Origin: an uncultured Anaerolineales bacterium
GTDB taxonomy: Bacteria; Chloroflexota; Anaerolineae; Anaerolineales; UBA6663
Assembly: GCA_937952305.1 (NCBI GenBank)
Contig: CALFZO010000108.1
Location: 33,980-97,979, forward strand
DNA length: 64,000 nucleotides
Direction: 5' to 3'
This document shows, piece after piece, positions 40,932 to 49,500 of the stretch (positions within the stretch are counted from its first letter, which is position 1; each line of letters opens with the position of its first letter). A program made the position numbers and the translations under genes. Under the pieces are notes generated by a model. That model searched no databases. It was not told the origin of the DNA and saw only the letters and a list, made by a program, of their open reading frames with translations.

Positions 40932-41540
40932 ATGACCGTGCGTTTCCTGGCTCTGGGCGATTCCTATACGATCGGCGAGAGCGTGGACCCGGCCGAGCGC
41001 TGGCCCAGGCAGCTGGCCGCCCGGCTGCGCGCGGACGGCCTGACCGTGGCTGAGCCCGAGCTCATCGCCCAGACAGGCTGGACCACCGCGGAGCTGTCTG
41101 CCGCCCTCACGGCCGCCGACCCGCAGGGTCCCTACGACCTGGTCTCGCTCCTGATCGGCGTCAACAACCAGTATCGCGGCCGGCCCGTGGACGAGTACCG
41201 GGACGAATTCACGGCCCTGCTGGAGCGCGCCCTCGGCCTGGCGGGCGGGCACGCCGGGCGCGTGCTGGTGCTCTCGATCCCGGACTGGGGCGTGATGCCG
41301 TACTGCGGCGCCACCGGGCGCGACCCGGCGGCTGTGGCGGCCGAGATCGATCGGTTCAACGCCGTCAACCGCGCGGTCGCCGAGGCGCAGGGCGCGCGCT
41401 ACGTGGATGTGACGCCGGCCTCACGCCGGGCAGCCCAGGACAGCGAACTGGTGGCCAGCGACCTTCTGCACCCGTCCGGGGCCATGTACGCCGAGTGGGC
41501 GCGGCTGGCGCTGCCCGAGGCCCGCGCTGCGCTGCGCTGA
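40932..41540 (+). CDS. SGNH/GDSL-family hydrolase
   Basis: A 202-residue esterase-like enzyme. Block I is LALGDSYTIG (catalytic Ser), block III IGVNNQYRG (oxyanion Asn), block V DLLHPSGAMY (catalytic Asp and His). There is no signal peptide, so it is cytoplasmic. It starts 16 bp after the glycosylase gene. The substrate is unknown. Confidence 0.9.
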   Translation: MTVRFLALGDSYTIGESVDPAERWPRQLAARLRADGLTVAEPELIAQTGWTTAELSAALTAADPQGPYDLVSLLIGVNNQYRGRPVDEYRDEFTALLERALGLAGGHAGRVLVLSIPDWGVMPYCGATGRDPAAVAAEIDRFNAVNRAVAEAQGARYVDVTPASRRAAQDSELVASDLLHPSGAMYAEWARLALPEARAALR

Positions 41541-41555
41541 GCGGCCCAACCGCGC

Positions 41556-41585
41556 CCGGTGGGCGGGCGGCCGCCCGCCCACCGG
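41556..41585 (+). repeat. Perfect 30-bp palindrome
   Basis: Two 15-nt arms, CCGGTGGGCGGGCGG and its exact complement, abut with no spacer. There is no T-run. It lies just after the SGNH hydrolase stop and upstream of the next promoter, so it may act as a processed 3' hairpin, or as a protein-binding site. Confidence 0.8.
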
Positions 41586-41622
41586 CCGGTGCTCGCGACA
41601 ATCTCACAGCCGGGGCCGCGCG

Positions 41623-41651
41623 TTGGGCGTCCGCCTGAATTGCGCTAGAAT
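41623..41651 (+). promoter_or_regulatory. Promoter of a leaderless HEAT-like gene
   Basis: TTGGGC and TAGAAT are separated by 17 bp. The -10 box ends 7 nt before the ATG at 41659, so the mRNA would start at or next to the start codon. Confidence 0.65.
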
Positions 41652-41658
41652 CTTTACG

Positions 41659-42636
41659 ATGTTTCCTCAAGCTCTTCGCCGCCTTCAGGACACGCTTAAC
41701 CAGAAGGCTGACCAGGTCCAGCGTGAATTTATCGTGGTCAGCGAGGATCTCAAGGCCATGTCGCGGCGCGTGCTGGAGGCGCCCACCGGCGCCCGCGGCC
41801 CGCTGCTGGAGGAACAGGCCGCCCTGCAGGAGCGCCAGCACGCCCTGGCGGAATCGGTCAATGCCTGGCGCGACCGGGCGCGCGCAGCCGTGCGCCATCC
41901 GGACGTGGACGCGGCCCGGGCCTTCCTGGCCGAGATGCAGGCACTGGGCGACGCCGCCGTGCACGCCGCCGCCGACCGCGCGCTCTTCGTGCTGGATGCG
42001 CCGGAGGAAGAGCTGGAGCGGCTGTCGCGCGCGCCGCTCACCGGCCCTGCCCAGGCGGCCACACCGGCGGGCCGGCTGTTATCGCGCGCCCTGACCGAGT
42101 TTGACCTGCGCCGCCCGGACCCGGCCCCGCGCAAGGCGGCGGCCGTGGAGTTTGTCAACCGCCCCGGCATGCTGAACGACGACGCCTCTCTGGCGGAACT
42201 GGAAGCGGCGTTGGAGCAGGCCGATCCGCTGGCGCGTGACCTGGCGACGCAGACTGTGATCCAGTTTCACCGCCTGCGCGCGCTGCGCCTGGCCGATCTG
42301 GAACTCGCCCATGCCTCGGTGAAGCGCCTGCGCCAGATCAAGGACCCGGCCGTGGTGTCGGTCTTCCTCGAGATCCTGCGCCACCCCCGGACCGGCTATG
42401 TGCCCGGCCCGTCCGGGCCGAGCGAGGTCGATAACGTTCGTTCGCGCCGCGTGGCGCTGGGCGGCCTGGTCGAATGGCATACGCCCGAGGCTCAGCAGGC
42501 CGTGCGCCAATGTCATTTCGACCGTGACCCTCAGATCGTGAAGCTGGCGGCCGTCGCCCTGGAGCTCTTTCCCGGCGACTGGACCGGCCCTACGCCGGAG
42601 GCGCGCAAGGCGCAGCCTGAGGCCGCCCAGCCTTGA
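41659..42636 (+). CDS. Alpha-helical HEAT-like repeat protein
   Basis: A 325-residue cytoplasmic protein, almost entirely helical. The N-terminal 120 residues are charged and could form coiled coil. The C-terminal part (about 150-310) has helix pairs such as DPLARDLATQTVIQFHRL, KDPAVVSVFLEIL and DPQIVKLAAVALELF, the pattern of HEAT-type repeats. Such proteins are scaffolds; the partner is unknown. The start is set by the promoter. Its stop overlaps the next start by 4 bp. Confidence 0.65.
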   Translation: MFPQALRRLQDTLNQKADQVQREFIVVSEDLKAMSRRVLEAPTGARGPLLEEQAALQERQHALAESVNAWRDRARAAVRHPDVDAARAFLAEMQALGDAAVHAAADRALFVLDAPEEELERLSRAPLTGPAQAATPAGRLLSRALTEFDLRRPDPAPRKAAAVEFVNRPGMLNDDASLAELEAALEQADPLARDLATQTVIQFHRLRALRLADLELAHASVKRLRQIKDPAVVSVFLEILRHPRTGYVPGPSGPSEVDNVRSRRVALGGLVEWHTPEAQQAVRQCHFDRDPQIVKLAAVALELFPGDWTGPTPEARKAQPEAAQP

Positions 42637-43091
42637 ACGAGACGACGCGTTTCCTGGGCGACCCCGCCGGCTGGGCGAAGGCGCAGTTCCACCTGGATGA
42701 CTGGCACGGGTTGTGGGGCGGGCGCCGGTTCTTCCTGTCTGGCCGCGGTCCGGTGGTGGTGCAATGCGTGCCGCCCGCGCAGCACGAAAGCTGTTATGCG
42801 CTGACGCTGCCGCCGGCTGAGGCGGCCGCGCTCTTCTTCCTGGCCGGGCAACAGGACCTCCTGGCCGTCACCTTTCCGGCCCGTCCCCTGGTGCCGGATG
42901 AGACTCAGAGCCGTCTGACCCTGATCAACGCGGCCGGCGAGGCGCGGACCGTCGTCAAGAACGGCCGCGATCGGCACGCCGGTTGGGCCGCCCTCTATAC
43001 GACTGTGCTGGACGTGGAACGGCGCGCCCAGCAGACGGCCGCGCTCTACACCGGACCGTTTCGCCAGGCTTTTCAGCCGGAGTGGGATTAA
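42633..43091 (+). CDS. Hypothetical protein
   Basis: A 152-residue soluble protein with no domain I recognise. It contains LDDWHGLWGGRRFFLSGRG and a basic, aromatic-rich C-terminus. The TTG start overlaps the HEAT-like gene's stop and the stop overlaps the next ATG by 1 bp, so it is the middle gene of a three-gene unit with the HEAT-like protein and the M50-like membrane protein. Confidence 0.65.
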   Translation: MNETTRFLGDPAGWAKAQFHLDDWHGLWGGRRFFLSGRGPVVVQCVPPAQHESCYALTLPPAEAAALFFLAGQQDLLAVTFPARPLVPDETQSRLTLINAAGEARTVVKNGRDRHAGWAALYTTVLDVERRAQQTAALYTGPFRQAFQPEWD

Positions 43092-43654
43092 TGGCCAAAC
43101 CGCGCGCCGACTTTCCGCTGTTTTCGGTGCTGGGCGTGCAGACCACCATCGCGCCGACCGGCCTGGCGGCGCTCGGGATCGCGCTGTTCGGGCTGGCGGG
43201 GCTGGCGGCGGTGTGGTCTCGTCTGCCGCTGGGCGAGGCGCTCCTGGCCGGCGCGGCGAGCACGGCCAGCATGTATCTGGGCGAGTGGCTGCACCAGATG
43301 GGGCATGCCGTAGCCGCGCGCCGGGTCGGGCACCCCATGCGCGCCCTGCATTTCCGCTCGATCCTGGCGGTCTCGGAATATCCCGCGGACGAACCGGCCC
43401 TGCCAGCAGCCGTGCACATTCAGCGGGCGCTGGGCGGCTTCTGGGTCAACCTGGTGATCGGCTTGTTCCTGGCGCCGTATGCGTTCTTCTTGTCTTTTGG
43501 GGGCGGGGCGCTGGCCTGGGCCGTTAACTTCGCCGTGTTCTACAACGGGGTGGTGTTGGGGCTGGGCGCGCTAGTGCCCATCGACATTCCGGGTGTGCTC
43601 ACGACCGACGGCGCGACGCTCCTGCACTACGGGCGTCAGCGCCGCGGCGGCTGA
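43091..43654 (+). CDS. M50-like membrane protein with altered active site
   Basis: A 187-residue membrane protein with about four helices. SMYLGEWLHQMGHAVAARR aligns with the HExxH helix of site-2 (M50) proteases, but the catalytic Glu is Gln (HQMGH). Near the C-terminus, LVPIDIPGVLTTDGATLL corresponds to the family's second metal motif (normally NxxPxxxxDG), and Asp is kept. It may bind zinc without cutting, or the family resemblance may be partial. It closes the three-gene unit begun at 41659. Confidence 0.6.
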   Translation: MAKPRADFPLFSVLGVQTTIAPTGLAALGIALFGLAGLAAVWSRLPLGEALLAGAASTASMYLGEWLHQMGHAVAARRVGHPMRALHFRSILAVSEYPADEPALPAAVHIQRALGGFWVNLVIGLFLAPYAFFLSFGGGALAWAVNFAVFYNGVVLGLGALVPIDIPGVLTTDGATLLHYGRQRRGG

Positions 43655-43664
43655 GGCGGAGCCG

Positions 43665-44897
43665 CTAGCGGCCCTCGTCGTCGGCGACCGGCACGGCGAC
43701 CACGCGGAAGCCGGTGTTGGGCCGGCGCTTGAACGGGTAATCCCAATTGCGCTGAGCGCAGCGCACGCGGCGCACCGGCGAGTCGAAGGCGCCGCCGCGC
43801 ACCACCACGCCTTCCCCGGTGCTCGGCCCGGTCGGGTTCAAGATCGCCTGCCGCCGCCGATACTCCTCTGAGTCGTACCAATCCAGGCACCATTCCCAGA
43901 CGTTGCCGCCCGTGTCGCTCAGCCCGAAGGGGCTGTCGCCGCCGGGCGAGAACAGACCCACGGGCGTGGTCATGTCGGCCAGGTCGTCGGCGTTGGCGCG
44001 CGTCGCCTCCCAGGTGTTGCCCCAGGCGAAAAGCCGGCCATCGCCGCCGCGGGCGGCCTTCTCCCACTGGGCCTCGCTGGGCAGGTGAAAGCGCCAGCCC
44101 GGCACCGTCAGCCACTGGCAAAAGGCCTGGGCATCATCCCAGGAGACGTTGACGACCGGATGCTGCTCCAGCCCGTCCGGGATCGGCCACGGGGTGTTGG
44201 GGTGGGCCGCCGCCTGGAAGGCCTGGTACTGGGCCTGCGTCACCGGGAACTGCCCGATGAAATACTCGGACAGACGCACCACGTGCTGCGGACGCTCGGA
44301 CGGCAGCGCCAGCTCGTCGCGGGCCGGGTCGCTGCCCATCAGGAACTCGCCGGCCGGGATGCGCAGCAGCGTCAACGACAGGCGCGCCGTCAGCGCGGCC
44401 GTCAACCGGTCGCCGTCCTGCTGGACGCGCGGGTAACGCTGGCGCGCGCCCTGGCGGGCCTGTTCTTCGGCTTCCTGCCGCTCGCGGGCGGCCTCGGCGG
44501 CGGCGCGGCGCTGGCGCTCTTCATAACGCTCCTGGGCGCGGGCTTCGGCCTCCCACTTCATCCATTCGCGGGCGGCCTCGGCCTCGCTGCGCCGGCGGCG
44601 GGCGGCTGGCCGGCGGGACTGAAACCAATCGTCGTCGTCGGTGGTCTCGGCCGGCGCGGCGGCCCGCGCCTGCTCGGCGCGCCAGCGCGCATCGTAAGCG
44701 CTGCGCCGGACCGGGTCGCTCAGGACCGTGTAGGCCTCGTTGATGCGCTTGAGCTTCTCCTCGGCGTAATGGCGGACGGTCTCGTTGGCCTGGCGCAGGC
44801 GGTCCGGGTGGTGCAGTTGCACCTGGATGCGGTAGGCGGTCTTGATCTCGTCCTGGCTGGCCTCGGGCGAGACGTCCAGGAGCTCGTAGTACTTCAT
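43665..44897 (-). CDS. J-domain protein fused to a sulfatase-modifying-factor domain
   Basis: A 410-residue fusion. Residues 1-70 are a DnaJ J-domain with the HPD motif in LHHPDRLRQA, which should stimulate an Hsp70. A charged helix rich in Glu, Arg and Ala (about 75-165) follows. Residues about 175-405 are an FGE/SUMF1-type domain with IPAGEFLMGSD, PVVNVSWDDAQAFCQWL, LPSEAQWEKAARGG and RRPNTGFRVV. One Cys of the active pair is seen in VRCAQRNW but not the upstream partner, so formylglycine synthesis is doubtful. The combination suggests a binding role, possibly on unfolded targets. Confidence 0.85.
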   Translation of the reverse strand: MKYYELLDVSPEASQDEIKTAYRIQVQLHHPDRLRQANETVRHYAEEKLKRINEAYTVLSDPVRRSAYDARWRAEQARAAAPAETTDDDDWFQSRRPAARRRRSEAEAAREWMKWEAEARAQERYEERQRRAAAEAARERQEAEEQARQGARQRYPRVQQDGDRLTAALTARLSLTLLRIPAGEFLMGSDPARDELALPSERPQHVVRLSEYFIGQFPVTQAQYQAFQAAAHPNTPWPIPDGLEQHPVVNVSWDDAQAFCQWLTVPGWRFHLPSEAQWEKAARGGDGRLFAWGNTWEATRANADDLADMTTPVGLFSPGGDSPFGLSDTGGNVWEWCLDWYDSEEYRRRQAILNPTGPSTGEGVVVRGGAFDSPVRRVRCAQRNWDYPFKRRPNTGFRVVAVPVADDEGR

Positions 44898-44990
44898 GGG
44901 CCAACTGTATCAAACAAGCGCGCGCGGGGACAGGGGCCGGGCCGGCGCCTGAGCGGCAGCGGCCCAGCCGGGCGGGCGCGGGGGCATGCG

Positions 44991-45737
44991 TCAGCGCAGG
45001 ATCTGGCTCAGGAACAGGCGCGTGCGCTCCTCGCGCGGCTGGCTGAAGAAGTCGTCCGGGGTGCTGCGCTCCACCACCCCGCCGCGGTCCATGAACACGA
45101 TCTCGTCGGCGGCGTTCTTGGCGAAGCCCATCTCATGTGTGACCACCACCATCGTCATGCCGGACCGGGCCAGGTCCTGCATCACGTCCAGCACTTCCTT
45201 GATCATCTCCGGGTCGAGGGCCGAGGTCGGCTCGTCGAAGAGCATGATTTTGGGGTTCATGGCCAGGGCGCGGGCGATGGCGACGCGCTGCTGCTGGCCG
45301 CCGGAGAGCTGGCCGGGATAGACGTCGGCCTTCTCCGGGATGCCCACCCGCTCGAGCTGCTGATGGGCCACGCGCCGGGCCTCGGCCTCGCCGCGCTTGC
45401 GCACGATGCGCTGGGCCAGGGTGATGTTCTCCAGGGCGGTCAGGTGCGGGAAGAGGTTGAACTGCTGGAAGACCATCCCCACTTCGGCGCGGATGGCGTT
45501 GATGTTCTTGTGGTCGTGCGTCAGCTGGATGCCGTCCACCCAGATCTCGCCGCTGCTGGGCGTCTCCAGGTGGTTGATGCAGCGCAGGACGGTGGATTTG
45601 CCCGAGCCGCTCGGCCCGATGATGACCATCACCCGGCCGGCCTCCACAGTCAGGCTGACGCCGTCTACAGCCTTCACCCGGCCGAAGTGCTTGGTCAGGT
45701 TTTTGATGACGATCATCGGTTGTTGAGTCGCGTCCAT
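44991..45737 (-). CDS. Polar amino acid ABC transporter ATP-binding protein
   Basis: A 248-residue ATPase of the GlnQ/HisP type. Walker A is GPSGSGKST, the Q-loop VFQQFNLFPHL, the signature LSGGQQQRVAIARAL, Walker B IMLFDEPTSALDP, and the switch His lies in VVTHEMG. It energises uptake of a polar amino acid with the permease and binding protein encoded upstream on the same strand. Last gene of a three-gene operon. GLN/HIS/ARG specificity cannot be decided. Confidence 0.94.
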   Translation of the reverse strand: MDATQQPMIVIKNLTKHFGRVKAVDGVSLTVEAGRVMVIIGPSGSGKSTVLRCINHLETPSSGEIWVDGIQLTHDHKNINAIRAEVGMVFQQFNLFPHLTALENITLAQRIVRKRGEAEARRVAHQQLERVGIPEKADVYPGQLSGGQQQRVAIARALAMNPKIMLFDEPTSALDPEMIKEVLDVMQDLARSGMTMVVVTHEMGFAKNAADEIVFMDRGGVVERSTPDDFFSQPREERTRLFLSQILR

Positions 45738-45802
45738 GTCGGCTGCCTTCGTTTCGGGTCCCCGCTCTCCGATCTGGGAAGACTTGGCGGGGAGCTGAGG
45801 GA

Positions 45803-46654
45803 CTAATGCCCGGATTTGCCCATCCGCGTCTCGATCCACTTCACCACCAGCGAGAGCACCAGCGTCATGCTCAAGTACAGGAAGGCGAGCATGTTCAGGG
45901 TCGGCGGGTAGATGAAGGAGGCGGCCATGTACAGGCGGGCCTCCTGCGTGATATCGCGCACGCCCAGCACCGAGACCAGCGACGAGTCCTTGAGCATGGA
46001 GACGAAGTCGTTGCCCAGCGGCGGCAGGATGCGGCGGATGGCCTGCGGCAGGATGACGTAGCGCATGGCCTGCAGATAGCTCATGCCGAGCGAGCGCGCC
46101 GCCTCCATCTGGCCGCGGCCGATGGACTCGATGCCGGCGCGGAAGGTCTCGGCCTCGAAGCCGCCGTAGGCGAAGGCCAGCGCGGTCACCACGCGCGCCA
46201 GCATCGGGATGTCCTGGTTGTCCAGGGACGCCAGCAGGCCGCCCGGGTTGATCGCCTCCCCGAGCGCGTTCAGCAGGCCGACCACCCCCGGCGTGATGAC
46301 GAAGGCGAAGTAGAAGATCTGCACCAGGATCGGCACGCCGCGGATGACCTGGACGTAGAGCGTGGCCAGGTTGTAGATCAGCGGGTTCTTGGAGACGCGG
46401 CCCAGGCCGCCCAGCAAACCCAGCAGGACGGCGATCAGGTACGCCACCACGGTCACGGAGAGGGTGGTGAGGATGCCGTTCTGCAGCTTGCTGAAGATGA
46501 GCGAATACAGGTCGTCGCTGAAGATGGCGAAAGTCAGGATCACGCCCGCCAGCAGCATGAACAGCAGCCACCAGGGCAGATGGGCCAGCCAGTCGATAAA
46601 TTGGCCCTGGGAGGAGCCGGGTTGCGAGCGGGCGGTGGAGGTTGGCAGCGTCAT
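45803..46654 (-). CDS. Polar amino acid ABC transporter permease
   Basis: A 283-residue membrane protein of the HisM/GlnP family with about five to six helices. The EAA loop for docking the ATPase is EAARSLGMSYLQAMRYVILPQAIRR in shortened view: EAARSLGM and ILPQAIRRILPP. The first helix follows a polar lead of about 27 residues. A single permease gene implies a homodimer. It lies between the binding-protein and ATPase genes, preceded by a strong stem-loop. Confidence 0.93.
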   Translation of the reverse strand: MTLPTSTARSQPGSSQGQFIDWLAHLPWWLLFMLLAGVILTFAIFSDDLYSLIFSKLQNGILTTLSVTVVAYLIAVLLGLLGGLGRVSKNPLIYNLATLYVQVIRGVPILVQIFYFAFVITPGVVGLLNALGEAINPGGLLASLDNQDIPMLARVVTALAFAYGGFEAETFRAGIESIGRGQMEAARSLGMSYLQAMRYVILPQAIRRILPPLGNDFVSMLKDSSLVSVLGVRDITQEARLYMAASFIYPPTLNMLAFLYLSMTLVLSLVVKWIETRMGKSGH

Positions 46655-46696
46655 GGGCCCCGATGATCTCCGGCGGACGAGCCGCCGGCCGGAATA

Positions 46697-46732
46697 CGAC
46701 GACGCGCAGGCGGTGTCACCTGCGCGTCGTCG
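46697..46732 (-). promoter_or_regulatory. Intercistronic stem-loop in the ABC operon
   Basis: A 14-bp perfect stem (46697-46710 with 46719-46732) and 8-nt loop lie between the binding-protein stop and the permease start. No T-run follows, so it is probably not a full terminator. Such stem-loops commonly protect the upstream mRNA and raise binding-protein yield over permease. Confidence 0.65.
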
Positions 46733-46751
46733 GGTAGCAGCGGCGCCTGAC

Positions 46752-47633
46752 TTACGGCTTGGGGGTCGGCGTGGGGTTGTCGTATGCCCCGTCGGCGATA
46801 TCGTCGTAGGTGATGTTGAAGTCCGGTCCGAACCACTTCTTGTTGATGGACTGCAGCGTGCCGTCGGCCACCATCGCCTTGAGCGCGGCGTTGAACGGCT
46901 CCACCAGGTCCGAGCCTTTGGGGAAGATGAAGCCCAGTTCCTGGCCCACCAGTTTGCCGGGCAGCAGCTTGATCTTGTCGGCGTTGGCGCCCACGTAGCC
47001 GGTGCCGGCCGTGTCGTCGATGACCACGCCGTCCACGTCGCCGTTGATCAGGGCCTGCACGGCGTCGCCGAAGGTGTCGAAGCCGGTCACCCGGCTCTCG
47101 CCCACCAGTTTGACGGCCTCATCGTAGTTGGTGGTGCCCTTCTGGGTGCCGAGCTTGAAGTCGCCGGACTTGAAGCCGTCCAGGCTGTCCACGCGAGTCT
47201 CGTCCAGGCGCACCATGATGCGCTGATCGACGCTGATGTAGCCGATGGAGAAATCGACGGTCTTGGCGCGTTCCTCGGTGATGGTGATGCCGTCGGCGGC
47301 CATGTCATACTGGCCGTCGGCCACTGCCGCGATCATGAAGTCCCAGGCGATCTCCTGGTAGACGGGCTTGCAGTTCAGGCGCTGGCAGATCTCGGCCAGA
47401 GTGTCGTAGTCCCAGCCCTCGGCCTGGCCGTTGTCCAGGCGGATGTAGTTGAAGGGCAGGTAGGCGTTCTCGATGGCGACCGTGATCTCGCGGCCGCCCA
47501 GGTCGGGCAGGCCGGACGAGGACGCCGCCGTGGGTTCGGCGGGCGCCGCGGTGGGGACGGCGGCGGGCTGGCAGGCGGCCAACGCCAACGCGGCCACCAC
47601 CAGCCAACTGGCCAGGGTAAACAGCTTCTTCAT
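46752..47633 (-). CDS. Polar amino acid ABC transporter substrate-binding lipoprotein
   Basis: A 293-residue solute-binding protein. The lipobox ALALAAC (Cys21) is followed by a Pro/Thr/Ala-rich spacer. The type II periplasmic-binding fold shows ITVAIENAYLPFNYI, GWDYDTLAEICQRL, DMAADGITITEERAKTVDFS and SINKKWFG, all typical of the family. The C-terminal tail is NPTPTPKP. It captures the ligand outside the cell and is the first gene of the operon, with AAGGAGA before the ATG and a clear promoter. Confidence 0.94.
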   Translation of the reverse strand: MKKLFTLASWLVVAALALAACQPAAVPTAAPAEPTAASSSGLPDLGGREITVAIENAYLPFNYIRLDNGQAEGWDYDTLAEICQRLNCKPVYQEIAWDFMIAAVADGQYDMAADGITITEERAKTVDFSIGYISVDQRIMVRLDETRVDSLDGFKSGDFKLGTQKGTTNYDEAVKLVGESRVTGFDTFGDAVQALINGDVDGVVIDDTAGTGYVGANADKIKLLPGKLVGQELGFIFPKGSDLVEPFNAALKAMVADGTLQSINKKWFGPDFNITYDDIADGAYDNPTPTPKP

Positions 47634-47705
47634 GGTGGTCTCTCCTTGTGTACTGGCGCTAACAATGATATGGGCGCGCGGGCGCGCGCTGACGGCGTGG
47701 GCGCG

Positions 47706-47733
47706 ATTGTACCAGCCTGAGCGAGATTGGCAA
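47706..47733 (-). promoter_or_regulatory. Promoter of the amino acid ABC operon
   Basis: On the minus strand TTGCCA (47728-47733) and TACAAT (47706-47711) are 16 bp apart, 72 bp upstream of the binding-protein start. The rest of the 202-bp gap shows no other signal. Confidence 0.65.
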
Positions 47734-47835
47734 CCGGCTGTTTTCCGACGGCGAATTCGCCGTTGGCGGCCGGGTTCCGGCGCGGCGCGACGGGCCGGCT
47801 TGGGTTGCCGGGTCCGCATCCCAAGGACGGCTGTT

Positions 47836-49074
47836 TCAGGCGGCGGCCTCGGCCATGCGCAGGGCCGCCCGGAGCAGGACGTTGGCGCCGTTGACGCAGT
47901 CCTCCCACTCCGTATGCTCCTGCGGCGAGTGGCTGATGCCGGCGCGCGACGGCACGAACACCATGCCGGCGTCGGTGAGCGGGGCCAGCGACTGTGCGTC
48001 ATGGCCGGCGCCGGAGAAGAGCGGGGTGTGGGCCAGCGCCAGCGACTCGGCTGCCGCCGTGAGGGCGGCCTTAGCCCGCGCGCTCAGCGGCGCCGGCGTG
48101 CAGCCGCCCATCGGTGCGCGGCTCAGGGTCAGGCGGTACTGCCGGCCGACCACCTCGGCCAGGCCCACCAGCACGATCTCCAGGTCGCGCAGTTTCTGCG
48201 CCTCCGGGGCGCGGAACTCCAGGGCCAGCTCGGCCGTGCCGGGGATGATGTTGAAGGCGCCGGGGGTCAGCCGGACCTGGCCGATGTTGGCCGTGCAGCC
48301 CGGGAAATCGCGCAGGACCAGTTCGCGCGCGGTGAGCGCGAAGGCGGCGGCGCCCAGCCCGGCATCGGCGCGCTGGTCCATGGGCGTGGTGCCGGCGTGG
48401 TTGGCTTGGCCGTGATAGGTGAGCTTGAGCGAGCGGATGCCCACGATGCCCTGCACCACGCCGATCGGCACGGCGTTGCGCGCCAGTGTCGGCCCCTGCT
48501 CGATGTGCAGTTCCAGGTAGCCGGCCAGGCTGGCCGGATCACGCCGCGCCTCCAACAGGCCGGCCTCGGCGAGGCCGGCGCGCGCCAGCCCAGCCTCCAG
48601 GGCCGCCCGGCCGCCGCGCGGGGCCTGCAGTTCCTCGGCCGTCAACGTCCCGGCCAGGGCCTTGCTGCCCAGCAGGCCCACCAGCGTGCCCTCCTCGTCG
48701 GCGAAGTCGATGACCTCGACGTGGACGGGCAGGGCGAGGCCGGCGTCCTTGAGCGTCCGGACGGCTTCCAGCGCCGCCAGCACACCCAGCGCGCCGTCGA
48801 AGCGGCCGCCGTTGGGCACCGAGTCGGTGTGCGAGCCGAGCAACAGCGTGCGCGCCGCCGGGTTGGCCGACCTCAGCACGGCGGAGACGTTGCCGGCTGA
48901 ATCAGTGCGCGGCTCCAATCCGGCCGCCGCCGCCTGCGCCCGCCACCAGCGCTGCGCCTCCAGATGGGCCGGGCTCCAACACGGCCGGTCGACGCCGCCG
49001 TCGCCGGTGGCGCCGATCTGGGCCAGGCTTTCAAAGTCCTGCCGGAAGCGGTCCGAGTCGATCAACAGCGTCAT
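47836..49074 (-). CDS. M20-family amidohydrolase (carbamoylase/allantoate hydrolase type)
   Basis: A 412-residue zinc-dependent enzyme of the hydantoinase/carbamoylase group, which removes N-carbamoyl or ureido groups. Metal motifs are SHTDSVPNGGRFDGALG, DEEG (in IDFADEEGTL), HIEQGPTL and GAGHDAQ. The dimerisation domain has YHGQANHAGTTPMDQR. Length is normal. The start is the ATG giving MTLLIDSDRFRQ; a much longer open frame upstream has no support. It may act on the ligands taken up by the ABC system just beyond its 3' end, which is inference. Confidence 0.9.
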   Translation of the reverse strand: MTLLIDSDRFRQDFESLAQIGATGDGGVDRPCWSPAHLEAQRWWRAQAAAAGLEPRTDSAGNVSAVLRSANPAARTLLLGSHTDSVPNGGRFDGALGVLAALEAVRTLKDAGLALPVHVEVIDFADEEGTLVGLLGSKALAGTLTAEELQAPRGGRAALEAGLARAGLAEAGLLEARRDPASLAGYLELHIEQGPTLARNAVPIGVVQGIVGIRSLKLTYHGQANHAGTTPMDQRADAGLGAAAFALTARELVLRDFPGCTANIGQVRLTPGAFNIIPGTAELALEFRAPEAQKLRDLEIVLVGLAEVVGRQYRLTLSRAPMGGCTPAPLSARAKAALTAAAESLALAHTPLFSGAGHDAQSLAPLTDAGMVFVPSRAGISHSPQEHTEWEDCVNGANVLLRAALRMAEAAA

Positions 49075-49289
49075 GGCGTCCTCATGGGGTCTCGCTGGCG
49101 GCCGGGGTCTGCAGTTCGTCGGCGGCGCGCCGACAGCGGGCGCTCCACGAGACCAGCGGCGGCGCCCTTGAGCGGGAGCTCGTCGTCGCTGAGCGCCAGC
49201 AGTTCGGCGGCCCGTTGCAGAATAGGATTGTCGGGCATAAACGCAGGCAGCCGGGATTGTAGCACCTTCGCATCGCCGCCAGTGGGGCC

Positions 49290-49462
49290 GGCGGCGACCT
49301 CTCGGGCGCGATCTGGCTAACCGGTTCCTGGTCGCGCAGCGCTTCGCCCTCAGCTGCCCGCTCTGCTGGCAGCGACCTCTCAGGCGCGGTTTCCCCAACT
49401 GGCTCATGGGCACGCAGCGTGCAGCGCTTCGTGCTAAGCTGCCGGCTCTGCCGGCAGCGACC
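49290..49462 (+). repeat. Imperfect tandem repeat in a 426-bp intergenic gap
   Basis: Two units of 78 and 85 bp (49290-49367, 49368-49452) plus the first 10 bp of a third. Each unit starts with GGCAGCGACC or GGCGGCGACC, continues with CTCTCAGGCGCGG or a near match, and carries CGCAGCGCTTCG. The rest of the gap (49075-49289) shows nothing clear. The array ends next to the promoter at 49463. Confidence 0.7.
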
Positions 49463-49491
49463 TTGACGCTGCCCCACGGCGGGCCTATGAT
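49463..49491 (+). promoter_or_regulatory. Promoter of a leaderless AMMECR1 gene
   Basis: TTGACG and TATGAT are 17 bp apart, close to consensus. The -10 box ends 9 nt before the ATG at 49501, so transcription would start at or within 3 nt of the start codon. Confidence 0.7.
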
Positions 49492-49500
49492 GACGCCAAG

